Of a stretch of 40,172 nt of DNA, positions 8,246 through 17,461 are shown piece by piece (the stretch's first letter is position 1; each line of letters opens with the position of its first letter). Below the pieces are notes generated by a model that did not search any database, had not been told where the DNA came from, and worked only from the letters and a program-made list of their open reading frames with translations. Source of the stretch: a bacterium (lineage in GTDB: Bacteria; Acidobacteriota; Terriglobia; Terriglobales; Acidobacteriaceae); assembly GCA_026225095.1 (NCBI GenBank), contig JAMFSC010000119.1, positions 1-40,172 of the forward strand, written 5' to 3'. The position numbers and the translations under genes were made by a program.

Positions 8246-9508
8246 ATGACAGGAAGAACAATAACCGAGCTCGCTCATGTACGTCGCTACGCGGATCGTG
8301 GGTTGATCATCGATATGCCCATAGAAGGGGACCGATTATCTTATCGCGCGGCCAGCGGGGACAACCTTGCACATATACTTGAGCGGATCAACTCCGACGT
8401 GGACTTCATGCTAATCACGTCCTTCAGGGCCTGGGATCCGACAGTTGAACCTCCGCGTGCCGTCTCGAAGGTCGAGAATGAGTCTACGTTCAGAGCTCTT
8501 CCGGCGGCCTTGAGGTCCAGGTTCCGAACCAAGATGATCGGGGCCTACTGGCTCATCGCTCACTGGACGGCCTGCGCAGGACTCGCTGAGGAGCACGCTG
8601 AGGAGCCCGCCTCTCGGTGCGAAGATTTGGGCGGCACGATCGTCGATGGACTGGAATACTCGTGGCTCATCAAGAAGGATGACCAGAGTATCTCTGAAGA
8701 AGATTGGATGGCGGCGGCTATCGAGATCGCGGAGAATTTCGGGCAGAGCGCCTTCATCATGCGTTTGAATGGCAAGACCTCGGTCTACGGAGCGACGGGA
8801 AACTTCTGGGAAGGATTGTTGACGGATCAGTCAATCCTGAACGCGCAGCAAACACTCTCGGAACTCCGCTCAACCACGCCGAAGTTTGACCATACAGAAC
8901 TGCGCATAGCCCGGGCTCGGGGCCGCATCCAGAAGATCGCCTTCAGGCCTAGCAAGACTGCTTCCGAGGTACCGGCGGAGAGCGAGGGTCGCCCCGTCGG
9001 GGGAACGGTCGCCAAGCTCTCTTCCTACTTCGTCTTGGGTACCGGCACTCCCCACACTCCGGAGATCTTTCTGGCGGTGCCTCACTGTAACTCAGCCAGG
9101 ATGATGTTCTCTCACTTCGGAGTTAGTTACGGGTTGACCGGTTTGGTCGCCCGCTCTGGTGCGTCGACGAGGGAACCGATCGACCCGACACGGCCAATCC
9201 GCCTGCAAATCGTCACCGAGGACGGTGCCTCGCTCACCGTGAGGGAGGCACCAGGCTTGTTCGATGCCTTCTACTCGTGGCGGAGGGCACCGGAGCGATC
9301 CGCCCTCGAAGCTGAGCGTTGGCTCGACCTGATCGCGCAGGCCGACGCCGTCTGCAAGGCGCATAAGATCGAAGCCTCCGTGAAGACGGTTGAAGTCGAT
9401 AGAACGCCAAGCAGGTCTCAACGCAACCGCTTGGCTCGAGAAGACCGCCCCCAAGGAAGATCTGAAATAGAATCACAGGGAAGGAACCTCGATGAGCATC
9501 CTGGCTGA
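8246..9508 (+). CDS. Unknown protein with DUF3293-like N-terminal pattern
   Basis: 420 residues from the ATG at 8246 (AGGA upstream); an in-frame ATG at 8201 would add 15. Residues 55-175 show LITSFRAW, then VENESTFRAL, then GLEYSWLI, then IAENFGQSAFIMR. This is the same order as the ITAxNP, N-rich, E-P-S and FGQNA segments of DUF3293 proteins, such as the one at 5761-6186. Residues about 265-370 form a second alpha/beta region of unknown type, and the C-terminus is basic and disordered. The homology is inferred from pattern and needs a profile search. The 3' end overlaps the next gene by 17 bases. Confidence 0.55.
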   Translation: MTGRTITELAHVRRYADRGLIIDMPIEGDRLSYRAASGDNLAHILERINSDVDFMLITSFRAWDPTVEPPRAVSKVENESTFRALPAALRSRFRTKMIGAYWLIAHWTACAGLAEEHAEEPASRCEDLGGTIVDGLEYSWLIKKDDQSISEEDWMAAAIEIAENFGQSAFIMRLNGKTSVYGATGNFWEGLLTDQSILNAQQTLSELRSTTPKFDHTELRIARARGRIQKIAFRPSKTASEVPAESEGRPVGGTVAKLSSYFVLGTGTPHTPEIFLAVPHCNSARMMFSHFGVSYGLTGLVARSGASTREPIDPTRPIRLQIVTEDGASLTVREAPGLFDAFYSWRRAPERSALEAERWLDLIAQADAVCKAHKIEASVKTVEVDRTPSRSQRNRLAREDRPQGRSEIESQGRNLDEHPG

Positions 9509-9728
9509 GTCCATCATCGCCGCCTTCGATTCAAACGCTGATATACAGTGGTCCTTGGAGACAACCTCCAGGGCCATAGCTCGCTTCTCCCTACCCGGCG
9601 CTAAGGTCGAGGTTACCTTCCAGTCCAACCACGAGGATTCTTATAGATGGCCTCTTCGGCCGAGTTCTGGATTTGAAGCTCACCCCCTAAAGCTGAAAGC
9701 CCTAGTGGATCAGGAGACGCAGGGTTAA
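9492..9728 (+). CDS. Small hypothetical protein
   Basis: 78 residues. The ATG follows GGGAAGGAA at good spacing, and the first 17 bases overlap the end of the upstream gene, so translation is probably coupled. There is a short helix and then a beta-rich stretch (RAIARFSLPGAKVEVTFQ). No family is recognised. Confidence 0.55.
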   Translation: MSILAESIIAAFDSNADIQWSLETTSRAIARFSLPGAKVEVTFQSNHEDSYRWPLRPSSGFEAHPLKLKALVDQETQG

Positions 9729-9747
9729 AATCTCGCAGGAGACTCCC

Positions 9748-10539
9748 ATGGCTGGCGAGGTTGAGATCGACTGGTCTGATTGTGATGAGGTGGAGCAGAT
9801 ACCCGGCAAGGTGAGCGGTGTTCCGATTCTGAAGCGCACACGTGTCCAGCCGGAGGCGATCACCGGCAACCACGCGGACGGATTCACGGCTGTAGAGATA
9901 GCGGAGATGTTCCGGCTGGATCTCGACCAGGTGAAGGCAGTCCTCGACTACGCGGCCCGTGAGTCGACTGAAGAGCGCCCCAAGGCAAGACAGCAGTCCT
10001 CAAGGACGAAGGCCGCCGCTCCCGCAGAGATGGAGATCGACTGGTCTGGTTGTGTCGAGGTGGAGCAGGTACCGGGAAAGGTAAGTGGTGTGCCGATTCT
10101 TAGGGGCACACGAGTTCAGGCCGAAGCCATCGTGGGGAACCACGCAGACGGCTATTCCGCTGTGGAGGTCGCCGCCATGTTCGAATTGGATCTCGATCAA
10201 GTGAAGACCGTGCTCGACTACGCGGCCCGCAAGGCGGCTGAAGTCCAAACACTCCCTACTAAGGCCGACGTTCCTGCCGAGACCGCTCCCCTAGAGGTTC
10301 AGACAGATTGGTCCGGTTGCGACGAGGTGGAACAAATGCCTGGGAAGGTGAGCGGACGGCCCATTCTGAAAGGCTCAAGGGTCATCGCAGACTCGATCCT
10401 CCCGAACTTCGAGGGCGGGTACAGCGCCGAAGAGATCGCCAACGACATATACGGTGGCATCACAGTAGAGCAGGTCCAGAAGGTTCTGGACTATGTGCTA
10501 GACAAAGTCGCTAAGGGCGAGCCGGTATCCCGAGCGTAG
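9748..10539 (+). CDS. Triple DUF433 repeat protein
   Basis: 263 residues, ATG at 9748 with GGAG upstream. Three near-identical domains at about residues 6-70, 96-160 and 187-251 are joined by alanine-, proline- and lysine-rich linkers. Each reads WSxCxEVEQxPGKVSGxPIL..(G)(T/S)RV, then GxxAxEIA, then a helix ending VLDYA, which is the DUF433 pattern (P.I.GTRI, G.s.eEIa). Single DUF433 domains are small winged-helix proteins, often antitoxins or DNA-binding partners of toxins. A tandem trimer is unusual and could bind repeated DNA sites on its own. The first two units lie closest in sequence; the third has diverged (IYGGITVEQVQ). No toxin gene is obvious beside it. Confidence 0.8.
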   Translation: MAGEVEIDWSDCDEVEQIPGKVSGVPILKRTRVQPEAITGNHADGFTAVEIAEMFRLDLDQVKAVLDYAARESTEERPKARQQSSRTKAAAPAEMEIDWSGCVEVEQVPGKVSGVPILRGTRVQAEAIVGNHADGYSAVEVAAMFELDLDQVKTVLDYAARKAAEVQTLPTKADVPAETAPLEVQTDWSGCDEVEQMPGKVSGRPILKGSRVIADSILPNFEGGYSAEEIANDIYGGITVEQVQKVLDYVLDKVAKGEPVSRA

Positions 10540-11350
10540 CGAAATCCCCCAGGGCGGCCGACCCCGTGCTTGCTTGGGGAGAATGGGGGCCAATAAGGCC
10601 AACCCTGAGTGGCCCGAAGACCATCACCAAAAAGCCTTACAGTATCGGTCCCCCGGTATACTTATAGACGGGCCCACATTCCGTCCTCGGAATTGGATCC
10701 GTCGGGGCGCGTGACAGTGGATGACTGTCACTTCGCGAGAGCAAATGTCGCTAAAGAACCGAGGACGACGATACTCCCCTCGGACCGCGCCCCTGCGCAA
10801 TGGATCTTCTTGGAGGCAATGTTTCATTGGAACCTATCCCTCTTTTTGATGGGAATTCAGGAGTGTGTTGAAAGGAAACGCGGATCTCGCAACAACCGTG
10901 TAACCGCTGGGGGTGGGAACGCAACGGCTAGTCGCATCGCTGTTTGCACAATCTTGATAACTCGCCGCTCTCGCCAAAAACGCCATATACGGACCAGCGT
11001 CAATACCGACCGGATCACGCAGGCTATGATTCAGGAGCTCTTGATCTGGAGGCATAGCCTATTAGGTATGCGTTCAAGTCCAGGGGAGGAGCCTAGCTTG
11101 TGGGAGCTTGCGATGTGAAGATCATGCAGATAATTTCTTAACAGGCGACGTTTTCCCAGAGCATGAACGCGACGCTGTGTGGCTGCAAATGCCCGAGGCA
11201 AGCCGTGGGTCGCAGAAGACGAGGATGAGCGGCAGAAATCTGCGGTGGCATTAGAGAAGTTTGTCGCCTATCTAACCGGAAATCCACCTACTCGGCGGCG
11301 GCCGACTGGAGCAACCCGCGCATTCCGTGAGTGCTGGAAGACGGATAATA
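10540..11350. other. Long intergenic gap, no supported gene
   Basis: About 810 bp. One 169-codon frame (10609-11118) starts with GTG without a ribosome-binding site and has a composition unlike its neighbours. A shorter one near 11179-11400 overlaps the convergent nuclease gene. Neither is convincing. It may contain decayed sequence at the join between the left accessory block and the defence operon. Confidence 0.4.
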
Positions 11351-12550
11351 TTACTGACTCCGAAGCGATCCTGACCGTGTGTCGTAGAAGAGGCCGGTAA
11401 TGGTTCCGTCCTGTATGCGCCTAATGACCTCATCGATTACGGGTAGCGGAACGATGAACCATTCGCGCGGCTCGACAGCAATTCCGAACCGGTCCGGAAT
11501 TCTGAGTTCCAATTGAGCAGAAGCGAACACTCGGTGGATCGTCTGCTCGAAGCTGAAGCGACGAATGTTGGCGAGTTGCCAGGTTGCAACAATTTTGACC
11601 GGCGCTAATAGATAGGTTGCGTCTCGCTCGGCGTTCGCGACGCGGTCCTCGACCCTGCCGCCGGTCACCCCTATCTTGTGAAGTACATCCCTTAGCGCTG
11701 CGATCTCTGGCTGTTTTGACAGGCTTTGCAACACGTAGATGGTTCCGCTGACGATGTCTCCCGGCTCCATCCGGTCCCCGAAGAGCGGGCCCAGATCCGG
11801 CGTCGTGATACGACGCCCGTTGCGGTGCTTCTCGTAGAGCGCCCGTTGCAGGGACCGCAGGAGGAGGTTGCTCTCGCTGCCGTTGGAATAGACAGCCCGC
11901 AGCCGTCCCTGGGTGTCGGCGTTCACAGTCCGGAAGGTCTCTCCCACCGCAGCCACGTAGACCATCTGCCCGTCCAGAATGAAGAAGTCGTGCTGCTCAA
12001 TGCTAGCGTCCTTCTCGAAGGGCTTGGTGATGCGCCGTCCGGCTGCAAGATCCGCCTCCGCGGCCTCAAATAATGGACGGTAAAGGTCGAAGTCCTTGCA
12101 CTTTACGCGTTCGGCGATGTAGTCGGCGGATCCGGCCTCTCGCTTTGTTTCCAGAGATTGCACATGAACTAAGGTACCGATGTCTCCGGGATCACTTTCT
12201 GGAAGCGGGGCCAGCACATCGTCACCACTCAATGCGTCGAAACTCTCACCTCTTTCGGCGGGCACTGTGAGCAGGCCAAAGGGATCCAACGGTAGCAACA
12301 GCGTGAGATCTTCCTTCGGCAGTTTACGCAGCTGGTCTAGGCGCACCGCGTACAAGCGCTCGAAGATGTCCAGGTGCGGGCCGTGCTTGGGAGTTCGGTC
12401 ATTGGCCTCGCGGAAACGCAAGACGTCCTCGAAGCCCGCAACAATGCGCTCCTGTCGCGGGGTGTATCGAACGGTCTCCGGCTGTTCCAGCTCAATAATA
12501 CCCAGTGCCTTGAGCAGCTCATCGCCTTTGAGCTCCCGCGGGTTCTTCAC
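11351..12550 (-). CDS. GIY-YIG family nuclease of the defence operon
   Basis: 399 residues, GTG start whose bases overlap the helicase stop (GTGA). The N-terminal 250 residues are a mixed domain of unknown role. The C-terminal part has GTIYVLQS (269-276), KIGVT (292-296), an Arg at 303 (EDRV), a TWQL strand and an FEQTIHRVF helix with Glu at 335, the order of a GIY-YIG/T5orf172-like nuclease. Known: this fold cuts DNA with a conserved Tyr, Arg and metal-binding Glu. Last of three overlapping genes with a methyltransferase and an SF2 helicase, so it is the likely cleaving subunit of a restriction-like complex. Confidence 0.75.
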   Translation of the reverse strand: MKNPRELKGDELLKALGIIELEQPETVRYTPRQERIVAGFEDVLRFREANDRTPKHGPHLDIFERLYAVRLDQLRKLPKEDLTLLLPLDPFGLLTVPAERGESFDALSGDDVLAPLPESDPGDIGTLVHVQSLETKREAGSADYIAERVKCKDFDLYRPLFEAAEADLAAGRRITKPFEKDASIEQHDFFILDGQMVYVAAVGETFRTVNADTQGRLRAVYSNGSESNLLLRSLQRALYEKHRNGRRITTPDLGPLFGDRMEPGDIVSGTIYVLQSLSKQPEIAALRDVLHKIGVTGGRVEDRVANAERDATYLLAPVKIVATWQLANIRRFSFEQTIHRVFASAQLELRIPDRFGIAVEPREWFIVPLPVIDEVIRRIQDGTITGLFYDTRSGSLRSQ

Positions 12551-14613
12551 AGTGGGCCTTCGACCGCTTTGGCCTTGTTCTTCGCGTTGAAGCGACGGTA
12601 TGCCGCGATACCCTGTGCCAGTTTGCTTTCAAACGGATCGTTTGAAACGATCTTGGGCGGTCGTCCATTCTCGTTCTGCCAAGATAGAGCCCGGCGCGTT
12701 AGATCCAGTGCCTCATCCTCGGGGATGTTCACCTTGGTCGCGGCGATCTTCTCCTCCATCTGGCGCAAAGTTTCCGCGTTAAGCGTCTTCGAAAGGATCG
12801 TGTAAGCTTCGCCGAAAGGGTTGATCTTGTCGATCAGGTCTACGCTGAGCTCGCGCACCTCCAGCACAAACTTGCGCACCCCCTCCAGCAGCCCTAGGTT
12901 GGTGTTCGCCTTCTCTCCGGTCTTGATCGCAGTCTGCACCAGTGTCAGAGCGGCGACGGCCCGCTGGCGAACAGCCTCAACGTCTTCCGGGCTGAGATCG
13001 GGATAGCGCTCGGCGATGATCTTCGGGATGCGTAGCTGCGTCGTCTCCTGCGGAAGGGTTTCTGTGTCGAAGAGCGCACGGGTCAGCGTTTCCTTGTCCT
13101 GCACCACGGCCGCGATCACATCCATCAGGTCTTCGCGGCAGATGCGAGCCGCCTCCGGGCTCATCCCCTTCAGGCCCTTGATCTCAATCTGAAGTGTGCC
13201 AGTCTCTCCGTCGACGCCGACGTTGGTCTTGCCTTCTTGGTAGCCGTCCGGGCCGTAGTCGAAGCCAGGTTTGGGGCCGGAGTCCTTGGGGGTGAAGTCG
13301 AAATGCGGTGCGATAACTTGCTCCATCAGCAGGCTTACAGCTATGGCCTTCAGAGTGTCGTTCACGGCCTCTACGACGTCGCTTTGGTCGGCGGCGGGCT
13401 CGGCGACCAGGTTGGTGAACCGTGCCCGAGTCTTGCCTGGAGCGTCGCGCGTTACGCGGCCGATGATCTGCACAATCTCAGTCAGGCTGCTGCGGTAGCC
13501 GACCGTGAGCGCGTGCTCACACCAGATCCAATCGAAGCCCTCCTTGGCCATGCCCAGGGCGATGATCACATCGACGTGCTCGCGATCGTTTCGATGCACC
13601 GGGTTGCGTAACGCGCCCAGCACTTTGCTCCGGCGGTTGAGGTCTGAGTCATCGACTAGGTCGGCGACCTTTAGAACGCGTCCGGTAAGCTTCTCGCGGA
13701 CCAGGTGAAAGTCAGTGTCCGAGTCGCGACAAATCCACTTGCCCAGCGTATCCATGATCCCACTGACCTGCTCCTCCTTGGTTCCCATACTGGCGGCAGA
13801 ATTCACGGGGGGAATGTGTACGATCGTCTTCAGCGACGGGTCCAGCACGTCCCCGATCGAACCCGGGTAGCCGCGCGAGCCGTAGAAGGAGTAGCCGATG
13901 TCCAGTGCTTTCAGGTATTGGTAGCCGTTCAGCTGCTCGTAGTAGGTGTAGGTAACAGTGGCAAAGCGAGCCTCGTCCTCCGGGCTCAGCACAGCCGTCG
14001 CATCGCCACGGAAGTAGGTTCCGGTCATGGCGACGACATGCACCTTCGCGCGGACCAAGAGCGCCTTTAGCTGCGAGCCGAGCACGTTCGTCTCGCCGAT
14101 GGAGATGTGGTGGAACTCGTCAATTGCGATCAGACGGTTGTCGAAGGCTTCTACGCCTAGCGCCTCTACCGCATAGCGAAAGGTAGCGTGGGTGCAGACC
14201 AGCGCGGAGTCGTTGCTGGCCAGGAAGTCGCCGACAGACTTGACCTTGCCCTGGCTACCATTCTCGTCGTCGGCTCCTGGCATGGCGCATAGGTTCCAGC
14301 GCGGCTTCACTATCCAGTCGGCCCAGAAGCCGCTCGTGGTCAAGGGCTCATCGCTAAAGCTTGCACCAATCGAACGCTCCGGGACTACGATCAGGGCCTG
14401 CTTCACATCCTGGTTCGCGAGCTTGTCCAGCGCTACGTACATTAGGGCACGGCTTTTGCCGCTGGCTGGGGGAGACTTTATCAGCAAGAACTGTTCGCCG
14501 CGCTTCTGGAAGACGCGCTCCTGCATAGGCCGCATGCCCATCTCGTTCACATGCGCAGACCTGCCAGTGCTGCCGGTCGCGATCGATACTGAAGGGATGC
14601 TTGTGCCGCTCAA
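12547..14613 (-). CDS. SF2 DEAD/DEAH-type helicase
   Basis: 688 residues with a TTG start that overlaps the methyltransferase stop (TTGA). Sequence upstream of the next ATG (HVNEMGMRPMQ) looks conserved, which favours TTG. Walker A SPPASGKS is at 47-54, Walker B DEFHH at 165-169, a TGT motif near 197, and motif VI QIIGRVTRD in the second RecA domain, followed by a helical C-terminal region. It would be an ATP-driven translocase or helicase on DNA. Between methyltransferase and GIY-YIG genes with 4-nt overlaps on both sides, it is probably the motor of a restriction-modification-like system. Confidence 0.88.
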   Translation of the reverse strand: MSGTSIPSVSIATGSTGRSAHVNEMGMRPMQERVFQKRGEQFLLIKSPPASGKSRALMYVALDKLANQDVKQALIVVPERSIGASFSDEPLTTSGFWADWIVKPRWNLCAMPGADDENGSQGKVKSVGDFLASNDSALVCTHATFRYAVEALGVEAFDNRLIAIDEFHHISIGETNVLGSQLKALLVRAKVHVVAMTGTYFRGDATAVLSPEDEARFATVTYTYYEQLNGYQYLKALDIGYSFYGSRGYPGSIGDVLDPSLKTIVHIPPVNSAASMGTKEEQVSGIMDTLGKWICRDSDTDFHLVREKLTGRVLKVADLVDDSDLNRRSKVLGALRNPVHRNDREHVDVIIALGMAKEGFDWIWCEHALTVGYRSSLTEIVQIIGRVTRDAPGKTRARFTNLVAEPAADQSDVVEAVNDTLKAIAVSLLMEQVIAPHFDFTPKDSGPKPGFDYGPDGYQEGKTNVGVDGETGTLQIEIKGLKGMSPEAARICREDLMDVIAAVVQDKETLTRALFDTETLPQETTQLRIPKIIAERYPDLSPEDVEAVRQRAVAALTLVQTAIKTGEKANTNLGLLEGVRKFVLEVRELSVDLIDKINPFGEAYTILSKTLNAETLRQMEEKIAATKVNIPEDEALDLTRRALSWQNENGRPPKIVSNDPFESKLAQGIAAYRRFNAKNKAKAVEGPL

Positions 14614-17387
14614 TCTGCCACCTCCGCCGTCTTGCGGCTCACTCTAGTCTTCCTTGCTGCCTGTTCGGTTCTGGATGCCACCCTCTGCATGTTCGCATAC
14701 ATTGCAAACAGCTTCTCCAGCCGCTCGGTGTCGTTGCGGAAGCGGCGACCGATGTATATGCGTTCCAGCACCTCGTCGTTGGCGTCATGCGCGGCACGCA
14801 GGTTCGCGGGCATCGTCTCAGGGTTGTAGAGGTGGGCGATGGTATCCGGATAGTGCGCCTCTCGGGCCAGCAGGATGTCCTCGGCGCAGCGGGTCAGGTC
14901 AGTCTTGTTCTGTTCTGTGAGCGTTGGCACCGGGAAAGTGTTCCAGCCGAGAGTGTTGGAGTAGCGGAAGTCGGTCTTCATCTTGCCGCAGACTGTCCCA
15001 ATCCAGACTAAATGCAGCTTCGAGGCAATCAAAGCCATGTTCCAGAGGGGAGCGTCGTAGAGTGCGAGCGCGAGGTTTGAGATCCGCACATGAGCAGGCA
15101 ACAATCCGCATGGAAGGTAGGGGCGGCGTTCTGACGAAACGCTGGGGATGATGATAGTATGTTGATTTCCGACGATCGTTCGCTCGAACTTGTAAGGCGT
15201 ATCGAGACCAGCGAGTCCTCGTTCGCTACCATGCAAGCGGTATTCGCGGACAAGACTAAGCCTCGCGTTAATCGGCGGAATGGTAGAAGCGAGCGGTGCT
15301 TGTGCATCAGTAATCCAAAGGCAGTATCGATCTGTACCATTGATGAATTCCTTTGAACCCAGGATTGGCTTTATCAATGCCGCCGCTGCTGGGTATGAGG
15401 CGATCAAGTCCTTCGCCTCATCTGGTGCGAGAAGAAGATTTCCCTGATCCCTTGGAATGTTGCCGCCGAACATGATCGCAATATTAGAGATCGGTTCATT
15501 AGCCCTTTCGACGATGAGACTTTTTCCGGACGTCAGATAGAAGTTGATGTTGTCGACATTTTTGCGCTCTTCTCCGTCAAATATGTACTTCGGCTTGACT
15601 TCAGCATTTGCCACGCCGACGATAACGCAGATTACCTGCGCGTTCTTGGTCGCGTTGTTGCCCCACAGGAAGTCCTTGTAGCAGAAAACAATTGCCTGTC
15701 CAGCAGCGATGATCTTCGGCCAAATCAATGGAACCTGAACCCCTTGGCAGACGGAATTGGTGGACACGAAGGCAAACCGATCGCCTTGTCTGATGTAGTC
15801 CGAGGCCTTCCAAAACCACCCAGCGATATAGTCCACCGCACGGACGTCTTTCTTAGCTATACCTTTTAGGTCCTCCTTTTGATCCTTCGTCTGATACTTG
15901 TCACCGACATATGGCGGATTCCCGCAGATGAAAACCTCTCCACCCTCATTCTCAAAATCTATCTCCGGTTGCGCCAGCGGCGTCTGGAACAAATCATCTG
16001 AACGCAGCTTAACTCCTGTCCCCTCGGGTGGGCACACCTCCAACCAGTTCAGCCGCAAGGCGTTACCGCAGGTGATCCAGTTCATCTCATCGAGCGGCAG
16101 AAACTCTTCCTTGGCTGCGAGCGGCCCACGGTGCAGTACATCGCACTGATACTCCGCTATAACCAGCGCCAACCGAGCGATCTCCGCCGCGAAGTCGCGA
16201 AGCTCTATGCCGCGGAAGTTCTTCTTTGAGATCTCGGTGGGGCGCATGTGCTCGCCTCGGCGAGCGTTGATTTCGGCCTCAATCTTCCTTAACTCCTTGT
16301 ATGCGATGACCAAGAAGTTGCCGGAGCCGCAGGCAGGGTCGAAGACGCGGATCCGGCTAAGGCGGCGGCGCAGGTTCAGCAACGTGCGACCGTTGTCGCC
16401 CGCTGCCTCCAGCTGCGCAAGCAGTTCGTCTAGAAAGAGCGGGTTCAGGACCTTCAGGATGTTGGGTACGCTGGTGTAGTGCATGCCCAGAGCGCCACGT
16501 TCTTCATCATCTGCGACCGCTTGGATCATAGAGCCGAAGATATCTGGGTTGATGTGCTTCCAGTCAAGGCTGCCCGCCTGCAACAGATAGCTGCGGGCGA
16601 TGCGCGTGAACTGCGGTACCTCTGTCGAACCCGCGAAAAGACCACCGTTCACATAGGGAAAGGTGACCGCGTAACCGGGCGTGTTGTCGGGGTTCCGGTT
16701 CTCCTGCTTCGTGTTCATTGCCCGGAAGCAGGCCTCAAGGACCTGGTGTGTGTTGATGCCAACAGACTCGCTGAACTGCTCGACTGTGTTGGTGAAGAGG
16801 CTCCGGCTCAAGAAGATGTCGGTGTCTTCCGCGAAGAAGCAGAAGATGAGCCGCGCCATGAAGTGATTCATGTCATGGCGACGCGCCTCGGACCCCCAAT
16901 CGGGGTTCTGGCGGAGTAGTTCGACGTAGAGCTTGTTCAGCCGCCGGGTGGCGCGGACGTCGATCGGGTTGTCCTTGATCTCGCGGACAGTGGAGATCCC
17001 GGCGAGCGGGAGGAAGAAGCCGATGTGCTCGGCGAAACGGGGGTAATCGGGAGCGATGGCCTCACCCGTGAGCAGGTCCTCCGCTTCAAGAACAATTCCA
17101 TCAGTTACCAGGATGAACTTCGCTTTGGCGTCTAAAGTACTTGCACTGCCCTTCAGGCGTGCGAAAGTGACACTGGTTTGACCTGGCGGGCACACGGCGA
17201 TGTGAATGTTCGACTGGAGAAGAACCCCACCGGGGACGTCGCTCCGGTTCAAATCGCCCTTCCGCAGCCTCATCAGCTGCGTCTCTTTCTTGTCGAAGGC
17301 CTTCAGAAACTCGTAGGGGAACTCGGACGCGTCAAACGGCTGGGCCGCGAGGTCGGAAACTGCCGCTTCAATCTCTACTGCATTCAT
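14610..17387 (-). CDS. Class I DNA adenine methyltransferase
   Basis: 925 residues from the ATG at 17387, preceded by GGGGA; an upstream TTG at 17429 is less likely. Motif I FDPACGSGNF is at about 349-358 and the catalytic NPPY at 490-493, the gamma-type order of N6-adenine methyltransferases. The C-terminal 400 residues resemble a TaqI/MmeI-like target-recognition region. The N-terminal 300 residues are helical; I see no clear nuclease active site. It would mark host DNA and, with the helicase and GIY-YIG nuclease, form a three-gene defence module. The length fits Type IIG or DISARM-type methyltransferases, but the partner genes are not those of canonical DISARM. Confidence 0.88.
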   Translation of the reverse strand: MNAVEIEAAVSDLAAQPFDASEFPYEFLKAFDKKETQLMRLRKGDLNRSDVPGGVLLQSNIHIAVCPPGQTSVTFARLKGSASTLDAKAKFILVTDGIVLEAEDLLTGEAIAPDYPRFAEHIGFFLPLAGISTVREIKDNPIDVRATRRLNKLYVELLRQNPDWGSEARRHDMNHFMARLIFCFFAEDTDIFLSRSLFTNTVEQFSESVGINTHQVLEACFRAMNTKQENRNPDNTPGYAVTFPYVNGGLFAGSTEVPQFTRIARSYLLQAGSLDWKHINPDIFGSMIQAVADDEERGALGMHYTSVPNILKVLNPLFLDELLAQLEAAGDNGRTLLNLRRRLSRIRVFDPACGSGNFLVIAYKELRKIEAEINARRGEHMRPTEISKKNFRGIELRDFAAEIARLALVIAEYQCDVLHRGPLAAKEEFLPLDEMNWITCGNALRLNWLEVCPPEGTGVKLRSDDLFQTPLAQPEIDFENEGGEVFICGNPPYVGDKYQTKDQKEDLKGIAKKDVRAVDYIAGWFWKASDYIRQGDRFAFVSTNSVCQGVQVPLIWPKIIAAGQAIVFCYKDFLWGNNATKNAQVICVIVGVANAEVKPKYIFDGEERKNVDNINFYLTSGKSLIVERANEPISNIAIMFGGNIPRDQGNLLLAPDEAKDLIASYPAAAALIKPILGSKEFINGTDRYCLWITDAQAPLASTIPPINARLSLVREYRLHGSERGLAGLDTPYKFERTIVGNQHTIIIPSVSSERRPYLPCGLLPAHVRISNLALALYDAPLWNMALIASKLHLVWIGTVCGKMKTDFRYSNTLGWNTFPVPTLTEQNKTDLTRCAEDILLAREAHYPDTIAHLYNPETMPANLRAAHDANDEVLERIYIGRRFRNDTERLEKLFAMYANMQRVASRTEQAARKTRVSRKTAEVAD

Positions 17388-17461
17388 AGGTGTCCCCAGC
17401 AAGTATCGCAGAGAGAGCTTGTACGCCAAGCAATATATATTGGGTACTGGTCTTGGACCAA

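Noticed and set aside
9748..10539. Regular repeats considered as a CRISPR-like array
   Set aside because: The repeats are 270 bp apart, coding and in one frame; they are protein domains. No CRISPR array or cas gene was seen anywhere in the window.
10609..11118. A 169-codon plus-strand frame
   Set aside because: GTG start without a ribosome-binding site, Arg/Ser/Thr-rich composition and no recognisable domain.
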